DNA of 64,000 nt from Streptococcus infantarius subsp. infantarius ATCC BAA-102 (GTDB lineage Bacteria; Bacillota; Bacilli; Lactobacillales; Streptococcaceae): the NCBI RefSeq assembly GCF_000154985.1, contig NZ_DS572682.1, positions 1-64,000 on the forward strand, written 5' to 3'. Positions 56,227 to 64,000 of the stretch are shown here, piece after piece (within the stretch, counting starts at the first letter, position 1; each line of letters opens with the position of its first letter). A program made the position numbers and the translations under genes. The notes under the pieces were generated by a model that was not told the DNA's origin, ran no database searches, and saw only the letters and a program-made list of their open reading frames with translations.

Positions 56227-57849
56227 ATGAACTGGTCAACTGTTAGGGAACTCGTTAAGATTAATATTCTTTACTCAAATCCCCAAGCTGTAACGGCGGT
56301 TAAACGTAAGCAAGAAAAGAATCCGAGAAAAAATTTTTCAACTTATAAAAGTGTGATTCGTCAGCAAATATTTTTAAGTTTGTTCTTTGCGGTGATTTAC
56401 ATTTTTATGTATGCTAATCTTAATTTTAAGCATTATCCTGGTTATTTTTCTTTTTACACAGCGATTTTCTTTATCATGGCAACCTTGAATGCTTTCTCAG
56501 CCATGTATAGCATTTTTTACGAAAGCGATGATGTGAAGCTTTATGCTCACTTACCGATTAAATCCAGTGAGCTATATCTAGCAAAAGTGATTTCAAGTTT
56601 TGGGATGGGCGTGACGTTTTTGATGCCTTTGTTATCATTATTTTTCATCGCTTATTGGCAAATGGCAGGGCTATTTGTGGCAATTATTGCTACCGTGATT
56701 GTTTTTGGGATTCTCTTTACAGCTTCGACAGTATTAGCACTTTATGTGAATAGCTTGGTTGGTGGGGTGATTGTTCGCAGCAATCATCGTAAATTGATTT
56801 CAACAGTCTTGATGTCTCTTTCGACGATTGGTGCTGTCGGAACGATTCTTTATATGAATGTTGTCAACAGTAAAAATATAGGAAGTGACAGCTTGACGAT
56901 TCCTGATCGTCCAATCATTCCTTATTTTAGAGGTTTTTATGACGTGGTTAATGCGCCATTTAGTTTGGCTGCACTGTTAAACTTCTATTTACCTTTAGTC
57001 GTTCTTTTAGGCTTAATGATTGGTTTGGTTAAATGGGCAATGCCAAATTATTACCAAAATACTTTGTATGCTAGTCCTAAAAAAGCTAAAACTAAGAAGC
57101 AGACGAAAAAAACGTCAAAGAGCTCAGCTTCTTTAACAAAGATGATGCTTCATCATCACCTTTCAACGCTTCAAAATGCAACCTTATTGACGCAAACTTA
57201 TGTGATGCCTTTGATTTATGTGGTTTTTTTCCTAACACCAATGCTGACTAATGAGTTTACTTTAACCAAGGTATCTACGGATTATTTTGGTATAGCTTTG
57301 TTAGTTGGAGTCATTTTGGGAACAACTTGTGCTATGCCAACAACTTTACTAGGTGTCGGCATTTCACTTGAAAAAGAGAACTATAACTTTTTGAGAAGTT
57401 TACCACTTAACTTTAAAGCTTTCCTTGTTCAGAAGTTTGTGGTTTTAGCAGGACTTCAAGCTCTTGTTCCTGCTTGTGTTTACCTAGTCGTTGGCTTGGT
57501 TTTCTTACAGTTAAATGTACTTTTGATGCTAGCCTTTTTGGTAGGTTTGTGTGCAATGATTGTTGTCCAAGGTCAATTAATGTACTGGCGTGACTATAGA
57601 AATCTGAATCTGCTTTGGCAAGATGTGACCCAACTTTTTAATCGACATTCAGGTCAGTGGCTTGCTTTTGCGATTATGATGGCAGCTTATCTTCTTGGTG
57701 GTGGCTTAGCAGTAGGTTTAGTTATTCTTGGCAATATCACACAGCAAATTCTGCTGATTAACATGACGCTATCAATTGTTCTTTTGGTCTTAGCGCTTAT
57801 TTCTCAAATCTTGATTAGTCATAAATTTTGGAAGAAAATCTCACATTAA
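56227..57849 (+). CDS. ABC transporter permease
   Basis: A 540-aa polytopic membrane protein with about ten to twelve helices in two halves, separated by a basic loop (KKAKTKKQTKKTSKSS, about 279-297). It resembles the YthQ-like permeases paired with NatA-type ATPases. Together with the previous gene it forms a complete exporter; cargo unknown. Confidence 0.85.
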   Translation: MNWSTVRELVKINILYSNPQAVTAVKRKQEKNPRKNFSTYKSVIRQQIFLSLFFAVIYIFMYANLNFKHYPGYFSFYTAIFFIMATLNAFSAMYSIFYESDDVKLYAHLPIKSSELYLAKVISSFGMGVTFLMPLLSLFFIAYWQMAGLFVAIIATVIVFGILFTASTVLALYVNSLVGGVIVRSNHRKLISTVLMSLSTIGAVGTILYMNVVNSKNIGSDSLTIPDRPIIPYFRGFYDVVNAPFSLAALLNFYLPLVVLLGLMIGLVKWAMPNYYQNTLYASPKKAKTKKQTKKTSKSSASLTKMMLHHHLSTLQNATLLTQTYVMPLIYVVFFLTPMLTNEFTLTKVSTDYFGIALLVGVILGTTCAMPTTLLGVGISLEKENYNFLRSLPLNFKAFLVQKFVVLAGLQALVPACVYLVVGLVFLQLNVLLMLAFLVGLCAMIVVQGQLMYWRDYRNLNLLWQDVTQLFNRHSGQWLAFAIMMAAYLLGGGLAVGLVILGNITQQILLINMTLSIVLLVLALISQILISHKFWKKISH

Positions 57850-57915
57850 TTTCTAAAATCTCCTGAAATTAAGATGTGAATTAAAGTTGACTAAATACTT
57901 AGATAAAACCTTAGA

Positions 57916-57943
57916 AAAACAGTTCCTAGGACTGTTTTTTTAG
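57916..57943 (+). terminator. Terminator before proB
   Basis: AAAACAGT pairs with ACTGTTTT around a TCCTAGG loop, with T following. Its end overlaps the proB promoter. Confidence 0.75.
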
Positions 57944-57945
57944 TG

Positions 57946-57957
57946 TATAATAAGCGT
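57946..57957 (+). promoter_or_regulatory. -10 box giving a probable leaderless proB start
   Basis: TATAAT at 57946-57951, then six bases and ATG 57958. No ribosome binding site. The -35 region at 17 bases (TTCCTA) is poor. Confidence 0.55.
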
Positions 57958-58761
57958 ATGAAACGTAATTTTGAATCAGTAAAACGCATTGTTATAAAAA
58001 TCGGGACAAGTTCCCTTGTTATGCCAAATGGCAAAATAAATTTAGAAAAAGTTGATCAGCTAGCCTTTGTTATCTCTAGTTTGATGAATAAAGGGATGGA
58101 AGTTGTCTTGGTATCATCTGGTGCCATGGGGTTTGGACTTAATGTTCTTAATATGGATAAACGTCCAACAGAAATTGCACGACAACAGGCCGTATCAAGT
58201 GTCGGTCAGGTGGCCATGATGAGCCTTTATTCGCAAATCTTTTCACACTATCAGACAGAAGTTAGTCAGCTTTTAATTACACGTGATGTTATTGAGTATC
58301 CAGAAAGTTTGGCAAACTTCACCAACGCTTTTGAAACTCTTCTTTCAATGGGAATTGTTCCAATCGTTAATGAAAATGATGCTATCAGTGTTGATGAAAT
58401 GGATCATGCCACAAAATTTGGAGACAATGACCGTTTGTCAGCCATTGTAGCTAAAGTGACTAAAGCTGATTTGCTAATCATGTTGTCAGATATTGATGGC
58501 CTTTATGATAAAAATCCAAATGTTTATGAAGATGCTAAACTTCGTGAACATGTTAGTGAAATCACTGATGAAATCATTAAGTCAGCTGGCGGTGCTGGTA
58601 GCAAATTTGGTACAGGTGGCATGCTTAGCAAGATTAAGAGTGCCCAAATGATTTTTGACAATAATAGTCAAATGATTTTGATGAATGGAGCTAATCCACG
58701 CGATATTTTACGTGCCCTTGATGGTGCTAATATTGGAACATGGTTTTCACAATCTAAGTAA
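57958..58761 (+). CDS. proB: Glutamate 5-kinase
   Basis: First step of proline synthesis. The 267-aa protein has [12 protein letters not shown] at the start, VSSGAMGFG (about 52-60), NENDAIS and [12 protein letters not shown]. It lacks the C-terminal PUA domain found in many ProB enzymes, as in other streptococci. ATG 57958 ([10 protein letters not shown]) is chosen over an ATG that lies within the -10 box. Confidence 0.95.
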   Translation: MKRNFESVKRIVIKIGTSSLVMPNGKINLEKVDQLAFVISSLMNKGMEVVLVSSGAMGFGLNVLNMDKRPTEIARQQAVSSVGQVAMMSLYSQIFSHYQTEVSQLLITRDVIEYPESLANFTNAFETLLSMGIVPIVNENDAISVDEMDHATKFGDNDRLSAIVAKVTKADLLIMLSDIDGLYDKNPNVYEDAKLREHVSEITDEIIKSAGGAGSKFGTGGMLSKIKSAQMIFDNNSQMILMNGANPRDILRALDGANIGTWFSQSK

Positions 58762-58777
58762 TTAAGGAGGTCTTGAG

Positions 58778-60028
58778 ATGGGCTATATTGATGAACTAGG
58801 GAAAAATGTAAAAATCGCTTCTCTAAGTCTAGTAAAACTTGGAACAGCAGAGAAAAATAAAATCTTGGCTCAAGTAGCGGATGCTTTGCTTGCTGAAACA
58901 GATTTTATCTTGCAAGAAAATGCACGTGATGTGGCAAAAGCGCAAGAAAATGGCATTTCACCAGTTATGGTGGATCGCTTGCGCCTAGATGCTGGCCGCA
59001 TTGAAGGTATTGTCGAAGGTGTTCGTCAAGTAGCTGATCTTCAAGATCCGATTGGTCAAGTTGTTCGAGGCTATACAAATCTTGATGGCTTAAAAATTGT
59101 GCAAAAACGTGTTGCGCTTGGTGTCATTGCCATGATTTTTGAAAGCCGTCCAAATGTCTCTGTCGATGCTTTTAGCCTTGCTTTCAAAACAAGTAATGCC
59201 ATTATTTTACGTGGTGGTCGTGATGCTATTCATTCAAATACAGCACTTGTAACAGTTATCAGAAAAGCTCTAGCTGAGGAAGGGATCGACCAAAATGTGG
59301 TTCAATTAGTCGAAGATACTAGCCACGCTGTTGCTGAAGAATTAATGCAAGCTGTCGACTATGTTGATGTGTTAATTCCACGTGGTGGCGCACGCTTGAT
59401 TCAAACGGTTAAAGAAAAATCTAAAGTTCCAGTCATTGAAACTGGAGTTGGGAATTGTCACATTTTTGTTGATGAAACAGCTGATTTGGACATGGCGACT
59501 AAGATTGTCATCAATGCCAAAACACAACGCCCAAGCGTTTGTAATGCAGCTGAGTGTCTTGTGGTTCATGAAAAAATTGCAGAGCAGTTCTTGCCTCAAT
59601 TGGAAGAGGCTATTAACAAGGTTCATGCGGTTGAGTTTCGAGCTGATGAGAGAGCGTTAGCCATTTTTAAAAATGCAGTAGCTGCAACGGCTGATGATTA
59701 TGCAACTGAGTTTTTAGATTACATTATGTCTGTTAAGGTTGTTGATTCACTAGATAAGGCTATTGATTGGGTAAATCGTTACACAACGCATCATTCTGAA
59801 GCGATTGTGACAAAAGACCTTGAGCACGCCGAACGTTTCCAAGATGAAGTGGATGCAGCGGCAGTTTACGTTAATGCGTCAACACGCTTTACAGATGGTT
59901 TTGTCTTTGGTTTGGGTGCTGAAATTGGAATTTCTACCCAAAAAATGCATGCGCGTGGTCCAATGGGCTTAGAAGCATTAACAAGCACAAAATTTTATAT
60001 TAACGGTAAAGGACAAATCAGAGAATAA
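58778..60028 (+). CDS. proA: Glutamate-5-semialdehyde dehydrogenase (gamma-glutamyl phosphate reductase)
   Basis: Second step of proline synthesis, NADPH-dependent. The 416-aa aldehyde-dehydrogenase-fold enzyme has [13 protein letters not shown] (about 119-131), [16 protein letters not shown] and the catalytic Cys in [14 protein letters not shown] (about 254). AAGGAGG precedes the ATG. Forms a two-gene operon with proB; proC is not in the window. Confidence 0.96.
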   Translation: MGYIDELGKNVKIASLSLVKLGTAEKNKILAQVADALLAETDFILQENARDVAKAQENGISPVMVDRLRLDAGRIEGIVEGVRQVADLQDPIGQVVRGYTNLDGLKIVQKRVALGVIAMIFESRPNVSVDAFSLAFKTSNAIILRGGRDAIHSNTALVTVIRKALAEEGIDQNVVQLVEDTSHAVAEELMQAVDYVDVLIPRGGARLIQTVKEKSKVPVIETGVGNCHIFVDETADLDMATKIVINAKTQRPSVCNAAECLVVHEKIAEQFLPQLEEAINKVHAVEFRADERALAIFKNAVAATADDYATEFLDYIMSVKVVDSLDKAIDWVNRYTTHHSEAIVTKDLEHAERFQDEVDAAAVYVNASTRFTDGFVFGLGAEIGISTQKMHARGPMGLEALTSTKFYINGKGQIRE

Positions 60029-60122
60029 TATTTTTCAGATGAGTAAGTACCAAGTGTCTTAAACACGAGATGCTTGGTTTTTATTTTTATCTCTATCTTT
60101 TAAGGAAGAAATTTTCTATTTG

Positions 60123-60138
60123 TGTTATAATGAAAGGT
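60123..60138 (+). promoter_or_regulatory. Extended -10 giving a probable leaderless rsmH start
   Basis: TG-T-TATAAT (TATAAT at 60126-60131), then seven bases and ATG 60139. GAAAGG in that gap is too close to the ATG to be a normal ribosome site. Confidence 0.6.
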
Positions 60139-61089
60139 ATGACAAAAGACTTTCATCATATTACAGTACTTCTACATGAAACCGTTGATATGCTTGATAT
60201 CGAGCCAGATGGAATCTATGTAGATGCAACGCTAGGAGGAGCAGGACACAGTGAATATCTCCTCTCTAAGCTTGGCCCGAATGGTCATCTTTATGCTTTT
60301 GACCAAGACCAGACGGCTATTGATAATGCACAAATTCGATTAAAAGATTATATTGAAAAAGGACAAGTCACTTTTATCAAGGACAACTTCCGCAATCTTG
60401 CTTCAAATTTAGCAATGCATGGAGTAACTGAGATTGATGGTATTTTATATGACCTTGGGGTGTCAAGTCCGCAACTAGATGAGCGTGAGCGTGGTTTTTC
60501 TTATAAAAAAGATGCTCCGCTTGATATGCGTATGAACCGTGAGCAAGACTTAACGGCTTATGATGTGGTGAATACTTACGATTACTATGATTTGGTTCGT
60601 ATTTTCTACAAATACGGTGAAGATAAGTTTTCAAAACAAATTGCGCGCAAAATTGAACAAGCTAGACAAGAAAAGCCGATTGAAACAACGACTGAGTTGG
60701 CAGAAATCATCAAATCAGCTAAGCCGGCTAAAGAACTTAAGAAAAAAGGGCACCCTGCTAAGCAAATTTTCCAAGCCATTCGTATCGAAGTTAACGATGA
60801 ATTGGGAGCGGCAGATGAGTCTATCCAACAAGCGATTGACTTATTAGCAGTTGATGGTCGTATTTCCGTAATTACTTTCCACTCGCTTGAAGACCGTTTG
60901 ACAAAACAATTGTTTAAAGAAGCGTCTACAGTGGAAGTTCCAAAAGGTTTACCTTTTATTCCAGATGATATGCAGCCAAAACTAACTCTTGTAAATCGTA
61001 AACCAATTTTACCGCGTCAAGAAGAGTTAGAAGCCAACAATCGTTCACACTCAGCAAAATTGCGCGTGGCTAGAAAGGTTCGTAAGTAA
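60139..61089 (+). CDS. rsmH: 16S rRNA (cytosine-1402-N4)-methyltransferase
   Basis: Methylates C1402 in the decoding centre. The 316-aa enzyme has [13 protein letters not shown], the SAM site [14 protein letters not shown] (about 29-42), [18 protein letters not shown] and [15 protein letters not shown] 60139 ([10 protein letters not shown]) is used; the longer frame begins upstream of the promoter. First gene of the dcw-type cluster, sharing a base with ftsL (TAATG). Confidence 0.95.
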   Translation: MTKDFHHITVLLHETVDMLDIEPDGIYVDATLGGAGHSEYLLSKLGPNGHLYAFDQDQTAIDNAQIRLKDYIEKGQVTFIKDNFRNLASNLAMHGVTEIDGILYDLGVSSPQLDERERGFSYKKDAPLDMRMNREQDLTAYDVVNTYDYYDLVRIFYKYGEDKFSKQIARKIEQARQEKPIETTTELAEIIKSAKPAKELKKKGHPAKQIFQAIRIEVNDELGAADESIQQAIDLLAVDGRISVITFHSLEDRLTKQLFKEASTVEVPKGLPFIPDDMQPKLTLVNRKPILPRQEELEANNRSHSAKLRVARKVRK

Positions 61090-61412
61090 TGACTGATAAA
61101 CATCGTAACGAAGCCATTGCTAAGGCTCTTAAACGTCGTATTCGAAAGTTTTCACGCATTGAAAAAGCTTTTTATGGTTCAATTATTTTAACGGCTATTA
61201 CCATGGCGATTAGTATTATTTACCTTCAAAGTCGTAATCTTCAAGTACAACAGCAAATCACTGATTTAAATAGTCAGATTACTGAAGTACAGACAAATTA
61301 CGACAATGCTAAACAAGAGGTTAACGAACTGTCAAGTCGTGACCGTGTTGAGCAAATTGCCCAAAATGCTGGTTTAACAAGCCAACAGGATAATATTAAA
61401 CAGGTGGAGTAG
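61089..61412 (+). CDS. ftsL: Cell division protein FtsL
   Basis: A 107-aa bitopic protein: basic cytoplasmic start, one membrane helix (about 28-47), then an extracellular coiled coil (QQITDLNSQITEVQTNYDNA) and the C-terminal RVEQIAQNAGL typical of FtsL. Works in the divisome with DivIB and DivIC. Recognised mainly by structure and position between rsmH and pbp2X. Confidence 0.92.
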   Translation: MTDKHRNEAIAKALKRRIRKFSRIEKAFYGSIILTAITMAISIIYLQSRNLQVQQQITDLNSQITEVQTNYDNAKQEVNELSSRDRVEQIAQNAGLTSQQDNIKQVE

Positions 61413-61415
61413 TCT

Positions 61416-63680
61416 ATGAAAAAATTAATGAATCGTTTTTTAGACTATGTGGTAAAGGACAGACGCACACCCGATAAGAATCGCGAGCGTGTTGGTCAAA
61501 ATCTGATGATTTTGGCAGTCTTCCTTTTCTTTGTGTTTATTATCAATTTCGCGATTATTGTGGGAACAGATACCAAGTTTGGTCATAATCTATCTAAAGA
61601 AGCCTCAGATGTTTACCAACAAACAGTGACGGTTCAAGCTAAACGTGGTACGATTTATGACCGTAATGGTGTTGCACTGGCTGAGGATTCGACAACTTAT
61701 AGTGTTTATGCTATTATTTCGAAATCTTATGTGTCAACAACTGGTGAAAAACTCTACGTTAAAAAATCTCAATACGATAAAGTTGCTAAGATTTTGAATG
61801 CCCAAATCGGTATTGATAAAGACGAAGTCTTAAAACAATTGAATCAAAGTGGGCTTTTCCAAGTGTCATTCGGAAGTTCAGGGTCTGGTTTATCATACAG
61901 TAAGAAATCAGAAATTGAAACAGCTATGAAGGACGCTGGAATTAAGGGAATTGGATTTGAATCAACACCTGGACGTATGTATCCAAATGGTGTCTTTGCT
62001 TCGCAATTCTTAGGACTTGCCCAATTAAAAGAAAACAAAGATGGTAAAACATCGAGCCTTGTCGGAACATCAGGTTTAGAAGCCTCATTAAACGATGTGC
62101 TATCAGGGTCAGACGGAAAAGTAACCTATCAAAAAGATAAAAATGGTAACTTGTTACTTGGTACGGAAACGACTGTTAAACGTGCTGTTGATGGAAAAGA
62201 TGTCTATACAACACTTTCTGAACCATTGCAATCTTATCTTGAGTCACAAATGGATATTTTCCAAAATGATGCTCAAGGTAAATATGCCAGTGCGACAGTG
62301 GTTAATGCTAAGACAGGAGAAATCTTAGCAACGACACAACGTCCAACTTATAATGCACAGACAATGGAAGGTTATAATGAAGATAACCTAAAAACATGGA
62401 ATACCCTTCTATATCAAAGCTATTATGAACCAGGGTCAACCATGAAAGTAATGACACTTGCCTCAGCTATCGATGATGGTATTTTTACGCCAAATGAAGT
62501 GATTTCAACAATCAACGGTATTACAGTTGCTGATACAAAAATCAATGACTGGAACGTCAATGAAGGTAATACTTCTGTTCAATATATGACGTATGCTCAA
62601 GGGTTTGCTTGGTCAAGTAACGTTGCTATGACAAGTCTTGAACAAAAAATGGGTAATGACAAATGGCTAAACTACTTGTCTAAGTTTAAGTTTGGTTACC
62701 CAACACGTTTTGGTATGGTCAATGAAGGTAGTGGCTTGTTACCATCAGACAATGAAGTAACCATTGCCATGAGTGCTTTCGGTCAAGGTATTGGTGTGAC
62801 ACAAGTTCAAATGCTTCGTGCCTTTTCTGCGATTTCTAATAAAGGAGTTATGCTTGAACCACAATTTATTAGTCAAATCTACGACCCAAATAATAATACA
62901 GCCCGTAAAGCATCAGCTGAAGTCTCTGGTAAACCGGTCTCAGAAAATGCTGCCAACCAAACACTTGATTACATGGTAACGGTTGGTACAGATTCACAGT
63001 ATGGTACCTTGTATGATAGCACAGAAGGGGCACCGGTTATTCAGGTCGGTGATTATTCAGTTGCTGTCAAATCTGGTACAGCCCAAATTGCCGCATCTGC
63101 GGATGAGGGCGGAGGATATTTGACTGGTGATAATGACTATATCAACTCAGTTGTTGCCATGGTGCCATCAGATGATCCTGACTTTATCATGTATGTTACC
63201 CTTCAACAACCAACAACGACTTTCAAACGTTCTTTCTGGAAAGACGTGGTTAATCCTGTTCTTGAACGTGCTATGATGATTAAGGATACTTTGACAAGTA
63301 CAGCCGTGACTGGTACAGATACAGAAACTAAATACCAATTGAAAGATTACATCGGAAAAACACCTGGTGATACTGCTCAGGAACTTCGTAATAATCTTGT
63401 TCAACCAGTTGTTGTTGGGTCAGGTAGCAAAATCAAGAAAATGTCTAAAAAAGTCGGTAGTAACCTTTCACAAAATGAACAAGTGCTACTTTGGACAGGA
63501 AAATTAAAAACAATGCCAGACATGTATGGCTGGACGAAAGAAAATGTTGAAAAATTTGCGAAGTGGACTGGAATCAAAGTAACCATTAAAGGCTCTGGTT
63601 CAAAAGTCATTAAGCAAAGTGTCGATACCGGAAAAGATATTGACAAAGTCAAAAAAATTAAAATTACTCTAGGAGACTAA
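61416..63680 (+). CDS. pbp2X: Penicillin-binding protein 2X
   Basis: Septal peptidoglycan transpeptidase, 754 aa. An N-terminal membrane anchor (about 29-50) is followed by the dimerisation domain (RGTIYDRNGVALAEDS), the transpeptidase domain with Ser in PGSTMK (about 341-346), SSN (in AWSSNVAMTSL) and KSGT (in VAVKSGTAQIA), and two C-terminal PASTA domains (about 640-754). All active-site motifs match the penicillin-sensitive form. ATG 61416 follows ftsL by three bases, with GTGGAGTAG before it. Confidence 0.96.
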   Translation: MKKLMNRFLDYVVKDRRTPDKNRERVGQNLMILAVFLFFVFIINFAIIVGTDTKFGHNLSKEASDVYQQTVTVQAKRGTIYDRNGVALAEDSTTYSVYAIISKSYVSTTGEKLYVKKSQYDKVAKILNAQIGIDKDEVLKQLNQSGLFQVSFGSSGSGLSYSKKSEIETAMKDAGIKGIGFESTPGRMYPNGVFASQFLGLAQLKENKDGKTSSLVGTSGLEASLNDVLSGSDGKVTYQKDKNGNLLLGTETTVKRAVDGKDVYTTLSEPLQSYLESQMDIFQNDAQGKYASATVVNAKTGEILATTQRPTYNAQTMEGYNEDNLKTWNTLLYQSYYEPGSTMKVMTLASAIDDGIFTPNEVISTINGITVADTKINDWNVNEGNTSVQYMTYAQGFAWSSNVAMTSLEQKMGNDKWLNYLSKFKFGYPTRFGMVNEGSGLLPSDNEVTIAMSAFGQGIGVTQVQMLRAFSAISNKGVMLEPQFISQIYDPNNNTARKASAEVSGKPVSENAANQTLDYMVTVGTDSQYGTLYDSTEGAPVIQVGDYSVAVKSGTAQIAASADEGGGYLTGDNDYINSVVAMVPSDDPDFIMYVTLQQPTTTFKRSFWKDVVNPVLERAMMIKDTLTSTAVTGTDTETKYQLKDYIGKTPGDTAQELRNNLVQPVVVGSGSKIKKMSKKVGSNLSQNEQVLLWTGKLKTMPDMYGWTKENVEKFAKWTGIKVTIKGSGSKVIKQSVDTGKDIDKVKKIKITLGD

Positions 63681-63686
63681 ACTAAA

Positions 63687-64000
63687 ATGTTTTTAAGTTT
63701 AATTGCAGGTATTGTCGCCTTTGCCTTGACAGTATTTGCTATGCCGCATTTTATTCGTATTTATCAATTGAAAAAAATCGGTGGGCAACAAATGCACGAG
63801 GATGTCAAACAACATTTGACTAAAGCTGGAACACCAACAATGGGTGGGACAGTCTTTCTAACAGTTGCCATTCTTGTTAGTCTTGTCTTTAGTTTCTTTA
63901 TCGAAAGACAAGCTGGTGCTTCAATGGGAGCAACTGTAGGAATTTTAATGGTTCTTTTGATTTATGGAATTGTTGGATTCCTTGATGATTTCTTGAAAAT
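63687..64000 (+). CDS. mraY: Phospho-MurNAc-pentapeptide transferase, partial
   Basis: The first 104 codons of MraY, cut by the window edge. The product makes lipid I from UDP-MurNAc-pentapeptide and undecaprenyl phosphate. Visible are the first membrane helix, [21 protein letters not shown] with the conserved HxxK and PTMGG motifs, and GFLDDFLK with the catalytic Asp pair. AGGAG lies upstream of the ATG. Follows pbp2X as usual in streptococci. Confidence 0.95.
   Translation, partial: MFLSLIAGIVAFALTVFAMPHFIRIYQLKKIGGQQMHEDVKQHLTKAGTPTMGGTVFLTVAILVSLVFSFFIERQAGASMGATVGILMVLLIYGIVGFLDDFLK

Overview
The window reads as the chromosome of a low-GC Gram-positive coccus of the genus Streptococcus. 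The evidence is the complete streptococcal fatty-acid cluster (fabM-fabT-fabH-acpP-fabK-fabD-fabG-fabF-accB-fabZ-accC-accD-accA), the order ecsA-ecsB-ccrZ-trmB followed by rimP-nusA-rnpM-ylxQ-infB, the copYAZ operon, and rsmH-ftsL-pbp2X-mraY. The manLMN set with a manO-like gene and a decayed c-di-GMP island suggest the bovis/equinus group, but the species is an inference.

Layout. 1-2.2 kb: aspartokinase (minus) and a divergent HAD phosphatase. 2.3-13.1 kb: the type II fatty-acid synthesis and acetyl-CoA carboxylase locus, with FabT-type palindromes before fabM, fabT and fabK. 13.2-19.2 kb, minus strand: serS behind a serine T-box, a frameshifted manO, the mannose-type PTS manLMN with a CcpA (cre) site inside its promoter, and a Cof-type phosphatase. 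19.2-22.1 kb: two tandem DUF1361 membrane proteins and an NCS2/AzgA purine permease. 22.2-28.5 kb: tsaE, a GNAT acetyltransferase and an LCP cell-wall ligase; a small coiled-coil protein and HIT (minus); then ecsAB, ccrZ and trmB.

28.5-31.5 kb is the most unusual part. A degenerate tRNA-like cloverleaf is followed by the ruins of an operon that encoded a PAS-GGDEF diguanylate cyclase, a family-2 glycosyltransferase and a BcsA-like synthase ending in a c-di-GMP-binding PilZ domain, plus membrane proteins. It is broken by nonsense codons, a frameshift and at least one large deletion, yet the GGDEF and PilZ signatures survive. It lies between trmB and rimP.

31.5-37.4 kb: the translation/transcription operon rimP-nusA-rnpM-ylxQ-infB, then rbfA. 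rimP has no ATG, GTG or TTG at its expected start and seems to begin at ATC. 37.4-47.9 kb: a LOG-family protein, a nucleotidyltransferase, copper homeostasis (copY, frameshifted copA, copZ), a TRIC-type membrane protein, a Cof phosphatase, TetR, DegV, a YgjV/repeat-protein pair (minus), and a multiply broken Na/Pi cotransporter pseudogene. 47.9-55.1 kb: nagA behind a NagR-like palindrome, glyQS behind a glycine T-box, a DUF896 protein and transketolase. 55.1-57.9 kb: an orphan bacteriocin-immunity-like protein and an ABC exporter pair. 57.9-64 kb: proBA, then the start of the division/cell-wall cluster, ending inside mraY.

A recurring regulatory theme is a TATAAT box 6-7 bases before the start codon (five genes), which implies leaderless mRNAs. 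Several single-base frame disruptions sit at homopolymers (manO, copA, the DUF896 gene, the Na/Pi gene). Some may be assembly errors rather than true mutations. No insertion sequences, CRISPR arrays or rRNA genes were seen.
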